This document shows positions 50,348 through 60,055 of a DNA stretch of 62,476 nucleotides, piece by piece; the stretch's first letter is position 1; each line of letters begins with the position of its first letter. Origin of the DNA: an uncultured Clostridia bacterium (GTDB taxonomy: Bacteria; Bacillota; Clostridia; Oscillospirales; Ruminococcaceae); the NCBI GenBank assembly GCA_947631575.1, contig CANRLW010000008.1, positions 1-62,476 on the forward strand. The letters run 5' to 3'. Made by a program: the position numbers and the translations under genes. The notes under the pieces were generated by a model. It was not told the origin of the DNA. It did no database searches and saw only the letters and a list, made by a program, of their open reading frames with translations.

Positions 50348-52819
50348 ATGTACAGTAAAGAAAAAAGCTACTATAAAAAATCATTCTTTGTCGCGCTTAT
50401 AATGGCGGCAGTTATGTTCCTGCCGTTTCTTATAATTGACGGCGGTTATTTCCTGTATTACGGCGACTATAATTCACAGCAGATCCCATTTTTCAAGCAC
50501 TGTATAGAAATGGTACAAAACGGAACTCTCGGCTGGGACTGGGGCACGGACCTCGGCGCAAACTTCTTCGGGAGCTATACCTACTATACCCTTGGAAGTC
50601 CTTTTTTCTGGTTTATGTGCCTTTTCCCCGCGTCTGTTTCGCAGTTTCTTATGGCGCCGCTTTTGTGCGTCAAAATTGCGCTCTTTTCCCTGTTTGGGTT
50701 TATGTACATAAGGCGATTTGTAACTAAACCCCAGTCGGCTCTCATAGGCGGGATACTTTATGCGTTTTCAAGCTTTAATATCTACAATATTTTCTTTCAG
50801 TTTCAGGACGCAATAATATGGTTTCCGCTGCTGCTTATTTGCCTGGAAGAGGCGGTCATAAACAAGCGCAGAGGCGTCTTTGCTCTGGCAATGGCAATAA
50901 ACGCCCTCGCAAACTACTTTTTCTTTATAGGCGAATGCGTCTTTCTCGTCATATATTTCTTTGCAAGGGTATATATGGACGAACGTTTCCGCATAAATTT
51001 AAAAGGATTTTTCTGCCTTGCGTTTGAATGTATAGCGGGAGTTTTGATAGCAGGGATCTTGTTTCTTCCGTCAATATATCAGGTATTGGACGTTCCGCGC
51101 TCGACAAATATCCTCTCGGGCTGGAACTTTGTATTCTTCTCAAATAAGCAGCGCTATGGGCTGCTTATAGAAAGCATGTTCTTCCCGCCCGAAGTACCCG
51201 CAAGGAACAATATGTTCACCGAGGCAAATGCGAAATGGTCGAGCGTTGCGCTCTATCTGCCGCTGTTTTCAATGGCGGGCGTAATTGCGTTTTTAAAGGG
51301 CGCAAAGGGACACTGGGCGAGGGTCGTTCTGGTGATATGCCTTATTATGGCGTTTATCCCGGGCTTTAACGCCGCATTTACCATGCTGAACGATAATTAC
51401 TACACACGCTGGTTCTATATGCCCGAGCTTATATGCTGTCTGGCTACGGCATATGCACTGGAGCATGAGGAGTTTGACCTTGATTTTGGGCGGAAGGTCT
51501 GCCTGGGAACAGTTATATTGGTATCGGCAATTGCTCTGCTATCTCCGTTTGAAATGACGAAAGAAATAGACGGCGAAGAAGTAAAGAGCATTGTCCCGAG
51601 ATTTATGCTGGAAAAAACAAAATCGAGCGATCCTGTGGTTGACGGAACGGTCTATTTACAGATCGTTATAGCTATAGCTATGCTGATAACCTTAAACATT
51701 ATCCTAAGCAAAAGAAACAAGCCGAACTTCAATAAGTTTATGAAACGCGCGACCTGCGCGACAATAGGCTGTTCAATGGTTTTGAGCTGGTATTTTATAG
51801 CCTTGGGGCATTATTTCAGAAATACGCCGGATTATAATACCGCGCTTTATGCAAAATTTGATATAGACGACGACAGCTTTTACCGCATAGAGGGCGTAAA
51901 CGAAACGAACAACTTCGCTATGTTTTCAAACAACGGTACTCTCAAAAGCTTTACGAGCATTATTCCCGGTTCGACATTTGAGCTTTATGACACTCTCGGC
52001 ATTTCAAGAAGTGTAAACTCCGCGCCAAACAACACCTGCTATGGTTTCAGAGCGCTTGCGAGAGTAAAATATATAATGATAAGAAAAAGCGTCAGCGAAA
52101 GTGACCGCAAAAAATTGCTCGGTCAATATCAGATATATGACTATCTCGAAACCCAGGGGGATTTTGATATTTACGCGACAGATCTTTGTCTGCCTATGGG
52201 ATTTGCATATGACACATATTTCCCGATAGACAAAGTGAAGAAAGCCACAAAGGCAGACAATCTTATGGTAAGGTCGGTTTTCCTCACTGAAGAACAAATC
52301 GAAAAGTATTCGGATATTCTCGAAAAGGACACAACTAATTCAAACACGGCGTTTGTAAAGTTCAGGGTCGATGCAAAAGAAAAACAGAAAAACGGCGTAG
52401 AAGAATTTGAAGTTACAAAGAGCGGATTTACCTCGAAAACAAACTATGACAGCGAAAAGCTTGTTTGTTTTACAGTTCCCTACTGCACGGGCTGGAGCTG
52501 TAAGATAAACGGCGAAGAAACAGAGGTAGATAAAATAAACGGCGGATTTATAGGCATACGCGTTCCAAAGGGAGAATGCAATATAGAATTCACCTATGAA
52601 ACTCCGGGTCTGAGATACGGCATTTATGCGACGATAATAGGAGCTGTACTTCTCATTATTTATGTTCTGGCACTTCGTCGTTTTTCAAAAGAAAAGCCCA
52701 ACAGGTATGCTCATCTTTATGAATATGAACAATCAGAAAGCATAGCGGCGCACAATGCCTATATAAACAGTATTCTGAAAAACGGCGAAAACGCAGATAT
52801 TGACAAGAAGGACGAATGA
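50348..52819 (+). CDS. YfhO-family polytopic membrane protein
   Basis: An 823-residue protein with about 12 membrane helices in its first 480 residues, an extracytoplasmic domain (about 490-750) and one more helix near the end (YGIYATIIGAVLLIIYVLAL). The family motif near the N-terminus (YYGDYNSQQIPFFKH; GWDWGTDLGANFFGSYTYY) is clear. In Bacillus and Staphylococcus YfhO-type proteins take part in glycosylation of lipoteichoic acid. Whether this one does so is an inference. It is followed 1 nt later by the NUDIX gene. Confidence 0.9.
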   Translation: MYSKEKSYYKKSFFVALIMAAVMFLPFLIIDGGYFLYYGDYNSQQIPFFKHCIEMVQNGTLGWDWGTDLGANFFGSYTYYTLGSPFFWFMCLFPASVSQFLMAPLLCVKIALFSLFGFMYIRRFVTKPQSALIGGILYAFSSFNIYNIFFQFQDAIIWFPLLLICLEEAVINKRRGVFALAMAINALANYFFFIGECVFLVIYFFARVYMDERFRINLKGFFCLAFECIAGVLIAGILFLPSIYQVLDVPRSTNILSGWNFVFFSNKQRYGLLIESMFFPPEVPARNNMFTEANAKWSSVALYLPLFSMAGVIAFLKGAKGHWARVVLVICLIMAFIPGFNAAFTMLNDNYYTRWFYMPELICCLATAYALEHEEFDLDFGRKVCLGTVILVSAIALLSPFEMTKEIDGEEVKSIVPRFMLEKTKSSDPVVDGTVYLQIVIAIAMLITLNIILSKRNKPNFNKFMKRATCATIGCSMVLSWYFIALGHYFRNTPDYNTALYAKFDIDDDSFYRIEGVNETNNFAMFSNNGTLKSFTSIIPGSTFELYDTLGISRSVNSAPNNTCYGFRALARVKYIMIRKSVSESDRKKLLGQYQIYDYLETQGDFDIYATDLCLPMGFAYDTYFPIDKVKKATKADNLMVRSVFLTEEQIEKYSDILEKDTTNSNTAFVKFRVDAKEKQKNGVEEFEVTKSGFTSKTNYDSEKLVCFTVPYCTGWSCKINGEETEVDKINGGFIGIRVPKGECNIEFTYETPGLRYGIYATIIGAVLLIIYVLALRRFSKEKPNRYAHLYEYEQSESIAAHNAYINSILKNGENADIDKKDE

Positions 52820-52820
52820 T

Positions 52821-53357
52821 ATGCATCTTGAAGAAAAAACGCTTTCGAGCGAAAAAATCTTTGACGGAAAAGTAGTTAAACTTTTTGTGGACAATGCTGA
52901 GCTTGAAAACGGTGAAACCGTTATAAGAGAGGTAATAAAGCACCCGGGAGGAGTGTGCGTTGTTCCTCTCGACAAAGACGGAAACGTTATTTTTGTAAGG
53001 CAGTTCAGATATCCCCACCACAAAGCGATACTTGAAATTCCCGCGGGGAAGCTCGAATACGGCGAAAGCCACTATGACTGCGGTTTAAGAGAGCTTAAAG
53101 AAGAAACGGGCTGCACCTGCGAAAAGTATGATTATCTGGGGTTGCTCTTCCCAACTCCCGCTTATGACAGTGAAGTCATTCATATGTATCTCGCGCGGGG
53201 GCTTTCCGAGGGAAACAAAAAACTGGACGAGGACGAGTTTCTTGATACAGAAAAAATACCGCTTGAAAAAGCGGCTGAAATGGTAATGAACAACGAGATA
53301 GAGGACGCAAAAACTCAGATCGCTATCCTGAAAACCGTTATGCTTTTAAAGAAATAA
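52821..53357 (+). CDS. NUDIX hydrolase (ADP-ribose pyrophosphatase type)
   Basis: A 178-residue enzyme. The Nudix box is complete: GKLEYGESHYDCGLRELKEE followed by TGCTC. The protein has the layout of ADP-ribose diphosphatases (early VRQFRYPHHKAILEIPAGK, later LLFPTPAYDSEVIHMYLARG). The ATG at 52821 has AAGGA about 8 nt upstream; the longer reading from 52800 starts inside the YfhO gene. Substrate choice is by family resemblance. Confidence 0.92.
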   Translation: MHLEEKTLSSEKIFDGKVVKLFVDNAELENGETVIREVIKHPGGVCVVPLDKDGNVIFVRQFRYPHHKAILEIPAGKLEYGESHYDCGLRELKEETGCTCEKYDYLGLLFPTPAYDSEVIHMYLARGLSEGNKKLDEDEFLDTEKIPLEKAAEMVMNNEIEDAKTQIAILKTVMLLKK

Positions 53358-53376
53358 TAAGGCGGCGGGATTTCTC

Positions 53377-53634
53377 TCACTGAATATAATTCTCATAAGC
53401 TCTGACTATCTTTTCTTCAAGCTCGTCGCGGACTTCGGAAGAGATAGGGTGGATTATGTCGCGGAAAACACCGTTGTCCTCGCGGCGGGAGGGCATTGCT
53501 ACAAAAAGCCGCTCGTCGCCCTGAACAAGCTTTATATCGTGGATAGCAATTGCATTGTCGATAGTTATCGACACAACGGCGCGTAGCCTACCCTCGTGCA
53601 TTGTTTTTCTGATCTTGATGTCGCTTATTTCCAT
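53377..53634 (-). CDS. spoVG: SpoVG regulator
   Basis: An 85-residue protein that matches SpoVG along its length (MEISDIKIRKTMHEGRLRAV; RLFVAMPSRR; FRDIIHPISSEVRDELEEKI). SpoVG is a site-specific RNA/DNA-binding regulator, involved in sporulation and capsule or virulence control in different Firmicutes. It is divergent from murC; a TATAAT-like box lies upstream near 53690. A sigma-H type promoter was looked for but not convincingly found. Confidence 0.96.
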   Translation of the reverse strand: MEISDIKIRKTMHEGRLRAVVSITIDNAIAIHDIKLVQGDERLFVAMPSRREDNGVFRDIIHPISSEVRDELEEKIVRAYENYIQ

Positions 53635-53747
53635 AAAAAGAGCCTCCGTTTTGATTTATCACGGGAATTATTGTTAGAAAAAAGCGGCGAATTATACATA
53701 ATTTATGTCGGGCATTATTTCCCGATATTACAAAGGAGCTGTTTAGT

Positions 53748-55127
53748 TTGGAAAATTTTCTCACGGGTAAAAAGCATATCCATTTTATAGGCATAGGCGG
53801 CAGCGGAATGTACCCGCTCGCGCAGATACTTCACACAAAGGGTTATTATTTGACCGGCTCGGACAACAACGAGACCTCTACGCTTGACGCCGTAAGGAAA
53901 ATGGGAATACCGGTATATATGGGGCAGGCGGCGGAGAATATCGGCGACGCGGACTGTATAGTATATTCGGCGGCAATTATGGACGACAATCCCGAGCTGA
54001 TAGCTGCAAGAGAATCAGAAAAACGCGGAGTAAAGCTTGCGGAAAGGAGCGAACTTCTGGGGCTTGTGACGGCGCAATTTAACAAAGCTTTCTGCGTTGC
54101 GGGTACTCACGGGAAAACGACCGTTACTTCTATGCTTATGATGATACTGCTGGCGGAAAAAGTTGATCCGTCGGCTGTTATCGGCGGGAAATTAAAGGCG
54201 ATAGGCGGCAGCGGCAGAGCGGGAAATTCGGAATATATGGTATGCGAGGCGTGTGAATTTAAGGACACGTTTTTACACCTATTTCCGAACATTTCCGTTA
54301 TTCTTAATATCGACCACGACCACCTCGATTATTTTAAGACAATGGACAATCTCAAGCACAGCTTTTCAAAATTCTGCGAGCTTACGACAGACTTTATTAT
54401 TGCAAACGGTGACGATGAAAACACAATGGAGGCCGTTAAAAACGCAAACACAAAAGTAAAGGTCGTTACTTTCGGAAAGACAGACAAATGTGACTTCTAT
54501 CCCTATCATATAAAGCAGATCTCGGATTTTTCATGGGAATTTACGCTTATGAGCAGGCTCGAACAGCTTTGCAGAATAGTTGTAAACGTTCCCGGAATAC
54601 ACAATGTTTATAACGCCGTTGCGGCTGCTGCTGCGGCATTTACGGCGGGAATTTCCATACCCGCGATAAAGCAGGGACTTGCGGACTTTTCGGGAGCGCA
54701 GAGGCGGTTTGAAAAGCTCGCGGAAATAAAGGGCGTTACGTTTGTGGACGACTATGGACATCACCCCGCGGAAATTGCCGCAACACTAAAAACGGCAAAG
54801 GACATGACCTTTCAGAGAGTGTGGGTTGTACACCAGCCTTTCACCTATTCGAGGACGGCTATGCTCCTCGACGAATTTGCAGACGCGCTGTCTATTGCAG
54901 ACAAGGTGGTACTGACGGAAATAATGGGCGGCAGGGAGAAAAACACCTACAACATTTATGCGAAAGACCTTGCCGAAAAAATAGACGGCTGCGTTTGGTT
55001 TCCGACATTTGAGGAAACAGCGCGGTATGTTGTAGATAACGTTGAATACGGGGATCTTGTCATAACGACGGGCTGCGGCGATGTAAACAAGGTAGCCGAT
55101 ATGATGATAGAAATGATGAAGGCTTGA
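53748..55127 (+). CDS. murC: UDP-N-acetylmuramate--L-alanine ligase
   Basis: Adds L-Ala to UDP-MurNAc, the first amino acid of the peptidoglycan stem. The 459-residue protein has the UDP-binding loop FIGIGGSGMYPLAQIL, the ATP motif AGTHGKTTVTSML, HDHLDYF-type metal residues and DDYGHHPAEIAATL in the C-terminal domain. The start is TTG, supported by AAAGGAG 9 nt upstream. pepV follows after 3 nt. Confidence 0.97.
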   Translation: MENFLTGKKHIHFIGIGGSGMYPLAQILHTKGYYLTGSDNNETSTLDAVRKMGIPVYMGQAAENIGDADCIVYSAAIMDDNPELIAARESEKRGVKLAERSELLGLVTAQFNKAFCVAGTHGKTTVTSMLMMILLAEKVDPSAVIGGKLKAIGGSGRAGNSEYMVCEACEFKDTFLHLFPNISVILNIDHDHLDYFKTMDNLKHSFSKFCELTTDFIIANGDDENTMEAVKNANTKVKVVTFGKTDKCDFYPYHIKQISDFSWEFTLMSRLEQLCRIVVNVPGIHNVYNAVAAAAAAFTAGISIPAIKQGLADFSGAQRRFEKLAEIKGVTFVDDYGHHPAEIAATLKTAKDMTFQRVWVVHQPFTYSRTAMLLDEFADALSIADKVVLTEIMGGREKNTYNIYAKDLAEKIDGCVWFPTFEETARYVVDNVEYGDLVITTGCGDVNKVADMMIEMMKA

Positions 55128-55130
55128 AAA

Positions 55131-56489
55131 ATGGACGAAATCAAAGACTATATCTACAGTAAAAAAGACGAGATAATAGACGCACTTTCGGAGCTTATAA
55201 AGATACCGAGCGTTATGGGAGAGCCGACAGAGGACGCGCCGTTTGGAAAAGAGCCGAAAAACGCGCTTTTGAAAATGGCAGAGCTTTGCGAAAAGAGCGG
55301 GCTTTCGGTAACGAACTATGAAAACGCCGTTATCTGCGCGGACTTGTACCCCGAAAAGGGACTTGAACTCGGCATTTTATGCCACCTTGACGTTGTGCCC
55401 GTAAACAAGGACAACTGGAAGACTGATCCTTTTGAAGTTTGCGAAAAGGACGGCGTGCTTTTCGGGAGAGGAACGATAGACGACAAGGGTCCTGCCGTTG
55501 CGGCGCTGTATGCGGTGAAATGCATAAAAGACTTGAATATCCCGCTGAATAAAGGTGTAAGGCTGATTTTCGGAACAAACGAAGAAAACGGCTCGGAGGA
55601 TCTTGAAATATACAAAAAGCACGACAAATTCCCGCCGAAAGTTTTTACGCCAGACGGGAGCTTTCCCGTTATAAACATTGAAAAGGGCATGATGCGCTCG
55701 AATTTTTCGGGAGTTATAAGCTCTGAAAAGCTGGTCAGCTTTGAGGGCGGAAAGATACCGAACGCCGTTCCCGACAGGGCGAGGGCGGTATTAAAAAACA
55801 TTGAGCAGGAAAAAATACTATCCGAAATAAAGCGCGACAATTCGGGCGCGGAGTTCTTTTCAGAACAAAAAGGAGAGCTTACCGAAATAGTCTGCAAGGG
55901 ACGCCCGGCTCACGCGTCCACTCCCGAAACGGGTATAAACGCCGTAACTGCGCTTATTTCGCTTATAAACAGGCTCGAACCCGTGCTTAAAGGACTTGAA
56001 GACATTCTTCCGTTCGGCGAAACGGACGGCGGCTCTATGGGGCTTTCTTGCAAGGACGAAAGCGGCGCGCTGACATGCGTTTTCAGCATTTTCAACGTTT
56101 TGGACGGAAAGTGCTCGGGAACGATCGACGTGAGATTTCCCGTGTGCAAGAATCTTGCGTTTATTGAAGAACAGGAGCGCAAGGCGCTTTACAAAGCGGG
56201 ATTTACGTTTAATGACTATCTCGGCGATGAGCCACATATTGTTTCAAAGGACAGCGATTTTGTAAAGCAACTTCTCAAAGTTTACGAGGAAAACGAGGGC
56301 GAAAAGGGCTATTGCGTGGCGATAGGCGGCGGGACTTATGTCCACAACATCGAGGGCGGCGTTGCGTTTGGCGCGGAGCGCGGAGATACCGACTATAACA
56401 TGCACGGCGACAATGAGTGTATAACCAAAGACGAGCTGCTCAAAGACGCGGTGTTGTTTGCTAAGGCAATTGAGAATGTGTTGAATTAG
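55131..56489 (+). CDS. pepV: M20-family dipeptidase PepV
   Basis: A 452-residue zinc metallopeptidase of the PepV/Sapep type. Metal-site motifs: ILCHLDVVPV, LFGRGTIDDKGPAVAAL, GTNEENGSED and, near the end, HGDNECI. The lid domain lies between about residues 180 and 380. It removes N-terminal residues from dipeptides and may recycle wall or food peptides. It is coupled to murC. Confidence 0.94.
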   Translation: MDEIKDYIYSKKDEIIDALSELIKIPSVMGEPTEDAPFGKEPKNALLKMAELCEKSGLSVTNYENAVICADLYPEKGLELGILCHLDVVPVNKDNWKTDPFEVCEKDGVLFGRGTIDDKGPAVAALYAVKCIKDLNIPLNKGVRLIFGTNEENGSEDLEIYKKHDKFPPKVFTPDGSFPVINIEKGMMRSNFSGVISSEKLVSFEGGKIPNAVPDRARAVLKNIEQEKILSEIKRDNSGAEFFSEQKGELTEIVCKGRPAHASTPETGINAVTALISLINRLEPVLKGLEDILPFGETDGGSMGLSCKDESGALTCVFSIFNVLDGKCSGTIDVRFPVCKNLAFIEEQERKALYKAGFTFNDYLGDEPHIVSKDSDFVKQLLKVYEENEGEKGYCVAIGGGTYVHNIEGGVAFGAERGDTDYNMHGDNECITKDELLKDAVLFAKAIENVLN

Positions 56490-56507
56490 AATTTTTTATA
56501 CAAGCCG

Positions 56508-56541
56508 AAATCCCCCACAAAAATGTGGGGGATTTGTTTTG
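56508..56541. terminator. Bidirectional terminator between pepV and the FtsK-like gene
   Basis: AAATCCCCCAC-AAAAAT-GTGGGGGATTT, 11-bp perfect stem, with T-rich sequence on both strands. Confidence 0.92.
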
Positions 56542-56550
56542 TTTTTATAA

Positions 56551-59500
56551 CTAAATCTTATAAGGAACAGCCGTATACTCTTCGCCGTCTGTGCTTATCC
56601 TGAACGCATTGTTCATAAGGCAGCAATCGCAGCTTTGGAGCAGTTTTTCAGATTCCGACTCGGGACACGGGAACACCGCTTTGTGTCTGAACAGCGACAG
56701 GAATCCCGCCTGCATCTGGCTTACGCTCGTGCATACAAACATAACGCGAAGTCCGTTCTTTGCTCCCTTTACAAGCAACTTTTTAAGATCCGCCGCGGCG
56801 TTCTGGTCTTCGGCGTGGAGCGCCGCCATAAGCACGTCTCCGCCAAGTATAACCAGAAGTTCGTTTGTAGCATTGTCCGCAAGCTCTTTTATGCGGTCGC
56901 TTTCGCTTACCTTAACATCATTAAGCATACCGCTCGCATAAAGCTCGGAATAAATGGGGTCGTCTTTTGCCGCAATTATTTCCGCAGGAACGCCCTGCTC
57001 TTCGAGAGATTTAAGCGCCGCCGCAACGGTCATTGCCGCAGGCTTTGCATATCCCTTTGGCGCAAGCTCCAGAACGTTTTCTCCATAGCCCGCGCGAAGT
57101 ATCATAGGAGCGTTTGCCGCCACTTTGTTCGGCTCTCCCAAAAACAGCATGAGCTCGTTGTTTTCTTTCTGAGAAATAAGCTCAGAACGTGCAGAGCTGC
57201 GGTTGCCGAACGGAATTGAAACTCTCCTGTCAGCTATAAGCGAACGCTTTCCGAGATAATTTTCGGGGTTGTCGTCATACTCGTATGACAAAATGTAATT
57301 CTTCGGCTCTCCCTGTGTGGGAACATTTATTCTTACCGCAACGTTACTTCCCGAAACAAGTACAAACCTGTCGTGGATTATTCCCGCCTTATAGCCGAAC
57401 AGCGTTTCGAGCGCCTTTTCTTTTCCGGGTATCGCAGCGGCGCTCTTTATGCCGTTTACAAACACATCGGGAGCTTTTCCGTTTTCGGAGAACGTACTTC
57501 CTACAAGCACAATGTTTATTCCGTAATCAGCGCAGTTTTTAAACAGGCTTTCAAGCGAACGTCTGAGATCTCTGCCCAAGTACTTCGGAACACGGTCGAT
57601 AGACCTTAAGAAATCTGCAAAGTCGCTTATTACCACAACTGCCCTCGGAAGATAAACATCGGCGGGTACGTCGCTGAAATCTGCATAATTCTTTTCACTG
57701 AACAGCTCGGCACGCGATGCTTTTTCTTTTACAAGAATCTCGATAAGGTCCGCGGCTGTTTCGTCGTTTTCATCGGAAACTGCGTATTTTATATGCGGAC
57801 ATTCGGGGTCAATAAGGCTGATAATACTTCCGTCATTGTCAAACAGCCAAAGCTCCGCGCTGTCGGGGTGGGTCTTTGAAATGATTTGGTCAATGACTGC
57901 CTTTACTATCTTTGTTTTATCTTCGCCGTTCTTTCCGCAGATGTATGAAACGTTTCCGCTTATATCAAGACCCTTTTCGTCCGCCCCGAGAACGATCTTC
58001 GGAACAACGCGCAAGCCCTTGTTGCTCTCTTTCTTAGGCTCTTCGGGTTTTGCCTCTTCAACAGGCGGCTGCTTTTCCTCTGTGGTTGTAGGCTCAACAG
58101 GCTGTACAGGTTGTGCAGGTTGAACGGGTGGTTCAACTTCGGTGGGTTGTACCGGTTGTACGGGCTGTACGGGCTCAACTTCAATGGGTTGAACAGGCTG
58201 TACGGGTTCAACTTCAGTGGGCTGCACAGGTTGTGCAGGCTGAACAGCAGGCTGTGGAGCGGGTTCAACTGTAGGTGCGGCAGGCTGAACAGGTTGAACA
58301 GGCTGTGCCATAGGGGCGGGCTGTACAACAGGCTGAACGGTCGGTGCAACAGGTTGAACTGTAGGCGTTGTCTGCGGAGCAGGCTTAGCGACAGCCGCCA
58401 TTCTGCGCTGTTCAACATAAGTTCTGCGAATGTTGTCGGGAATATCCGTAGGCTTTGAATACCAGAAAAGGCTCTCGCGGGTATTGTCGATATAAAAACT
58501 TCCGTTTCTGCTGCGGATAGTCTGACCTATGCTCCTAAGCTCTGTAACAGCGTCGGTATCGGGAGTTGTGCCGTTATGTATAACTACAAGCAAAACTCCG
58601 TTCTGTTTTGCGTCTCTCGCAAGCTCGAGGACTTGTGTGGAAAACTCGGGGCTGAAATCCTCCGGGAAACCGCGAAGGACAATAACCCTTGTAACGCAAT
58701 CGGGCGTAGGCTTTTCTTTTATCTGCGAATAAAGCTCTGCCATTTTGCTGTTTGATTCTATGGGCGACTGGGGAGCTACTATAAACGAATTTATGCCCCT
58801 TGCAAACATCGACATAATTCCGAGATTTTCTACAGAATTCGGAGTATCGTCGAAATACACCATGTCGGTTATATTCTGTCCGCAATACTTTATAAAATTG
58901 AGCAGCAGTCTTTCCACGCCGCCCATAAGATAAGCCTGGTTTCTGTCGTCATATTCGAGCATAAGGACGCTGCCTTCCTGAGTTGAAACTCCGAAAGGTG
59001 CGCCGATAGTTCTCGAGGCGGCATTATATTCTCCGCCTGAAACAGTCGTCAGATCCTGTTCTACCTCCATAGGCACGGAAAAACGTATCCTGCGCTGACC
59101 TATGGAGATCTTGCTCTTGTCTATGAGATTTACGGTGCTCTGGCTGTTGAAAGCAGACTTATCGAACGCAAGCAACTGGAGATAGCGCTTGAACTCCTCG
59201 GAAAGGACATATGCATGAAGATCTTTATCGTGCTTTTCTTTTCTGCCCTCAAGCGCCGCAACGTCGCTGTCATACTGGCGTTTCGCCTGGACCTTACTGC
59301 CCTCTATGAGCTTTCTGGTACGCTCCATTTCGGCCTCGTAAAACAGCTTTTGCCCCGACGCCTTTGTATAGAGCGACTCAGCGTTCGGGTCGTTATGCGA
59401 ATCGAGCTTTATGGTCTGACGTATACTTTCGAGAGAACCCTCGGACGTTTCAAACGGCATCTGCGCCTCTTCAAGGTCGGTCGCGTGTTCGCGGGCATAT

Positions 59501-59688
59501 TGCATATACTCGGAAACTTTTCTGATCTTGGCGCGTATCTCCTCAAGCTTTCTGTTCAGATCCTCGTCAGATGATTTGCAATAATCATTATATTCCTTTA
59601 AGGCTTTATCAATATCGCTGTTGATATTCTTTTCTTCCTGAGCCAACTCCGCAAATTTACTAAGCATTTCACTAATCAAATCAGCCAT
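56551..59688 (-). CDS. Large FtsK/EccC-like protein with degraded ATPase motifs
   Basis: A 1045-residue soluble protein. The first about 170 residues are coiled coil. A first globular part (about 190-420) ends in a Walker-B-like strand (TRVIVLRGFPEDF). A Pro/Val/Gln linker (PVQPVQP repeats, about 440-560) follows. The second part has a P-loop-like CGKNGEDKTK (about 584) and RAVVVISDFADF (about 685), aligned with FtsK motifs GxxGxGK[ST] and VVxIDEFADL but lacking the key Gly and acidic pair. The third part (about 830-1030) repeats the pattern without a P-loop. This resembles the three-module ATPases of type VII secretion, but no WXG100 or other ESX gene is present. Function unknown. Confidence 0.6.
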   Translation of the reverse strand: MADLISEMLSKFAELAQEEKNINSDIDKALKEYNDYCKSSDEDLNRKLEEIRAKIRKVSEYMQYAREHATDLEEAQMPFETSEGSLESIRQTIKLDSHNDPNAESLYTKASGQKLFYEAEMERTRKLIEGSKVQAKRQYDSDVAALEGRKEKHDKDLHAYVLSEEFKRYLQLLAFDKSAFNSQSTVNLIDKSKISIGQRRIRFSVPMEVEQDLTTVSGGEYNAASRTIGAPFGVSTQEGSVLMLEYDDRNQAYLMGGVERLLLNFIKYCGQNITDMVYFDDTPNSVENLGIMSMFARGINSFIVAPQSPIESNSKMAELYSQIKEKPTPDCVTRVIVLRGFPEDFSPEFSTQVLELARDAKQNGVLLVVIHNGTTPDTDAVTELRSIGQTIRSRNGSFYIDNTRESLFWYSKPTDIPDNIRRTYVEQRRMAAVAKPAPQTTPTVQPVAPTVQPVVQPAPMAQPVQPVQPAAPTVEPAPQPAVQPAQPVQPTEVEPVQPVQPIEVEPVQPVQPVQPTEVEPPVQPAQPVQPVEPTTTEEKQPPVEEAKPEEPKKESNKGLRVVPKIVLGADEKGLDISGNVSYICGKNGEDKTKIVKAVIDQIISKTHPDSAELWLFDNDGSIISLIDPECPHIKYAVSDENDETAADLIEILVKEKASRAELFSEKNYADFSDVPADVYLPRAVVVISDFADFLRSIDRVPKYLGRDLRRSLESLFKNCADYGINIVLVGSTFSENGKAPDVFVNGIKSAAAIPGKEKALETLFGYKAGIIHDRFVLVSGSNVAVRINVPTQGEPKNYILSYEYDDNPENYLGKRSLIADRRVSIPFGNRSSARSELISQKENNELMLFLGEPNKVAANAPMILRAGYGENVLELAPKGYAKPAAMTVAAALKSLEEQGVPAEIIAAKDDPIYSELYASGMLNDVKVSESDRIKELADNATNELLVILGGDVLMAALHAEDQNAAADLKKLLVKGAKNGLRVMFVCTSVSQMQAGFLSLFRHKAVFPCPESESEKLLQSCDCCLMNNAFRISTDGEEYTAVPYKI

Positions 59689-59739
59689 AAACTCAATTCT
59701 CCTTATTTTTTATCCGCAGACATACCACGGCTTATATTG

Positions 59740-59768
59740 ATTATACAATAAAATTTCCTCTGTGTCAA
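59740..59768 (-). promoter_or_regulatory. Predicted promoter of the FtsK/EccC-like gene
   Basis: TTGACA (59763-59768), 17 bp and TATAAT (59740-59745) on the minus strand. Confidence 0.9.
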
Positions 59769-59916
59769 TATCTTTTATCAATTTTGTACAATTTTTGATA
59801 ATTTATGAAATAAAATCTGTTTCGTTGCTTGCGTCACGACAGGAGGGTAAACTTATTCAAAAAAATAAAACCGCACCTTGTGGCGCGGACAGCTTGTAAA
59901 ATAACCTATTTGTTGT

Positions 59917-60025
59917 TTTTTCAAACGGTATTTTTCTAAATAACGTTTACTCGCCCTAACCCCCTACCCCCTTCCCCGAAGGGGAAGGGGGTAAATTGCG
60001 GGGCGCTGGCGCGCCCCGCACCCCG
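59917..60025. repeat. GC-rich 110-bp repeat, copy 2 (inverted)
   Basis: From TTTTTCAAACGG to GCGGGGCGCTGGCGCGCCCC and CACCCCGC. It is the reverse complement of 18912-19021, with a CCCCTTCCCC/GGGGAAGGGG hairpin at the centre. Confidence 0.82.
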
Positions 60026-60027
60026 CT

Positions 60028-60055
60028 GTTGACAGTATACAGTCTACAGGGTACA
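60028..60055. repeat. GTTGACAGT unit, distant copy
   Basis: GTTGACAGTATACAGTCTAC followed by AGGGTACAGTATTCAGTAACAGCCGAAA-type sequence, as at 34334 and 34537. Confidence 0.72.

Noticed and set aside
53640-53745. Sigma-H promoter for spoVG
   Set aside because: A GGGAAAT resembles the -35 of sigma-H promoters, but no GAAT-type -10 lies at the right distance.
57990-58400. CRISPR-like or non-coding repeats
   Set aside because: The periodicity comes from codons for PVQP repeats in the linker of the FtsK/EccC-like protein.
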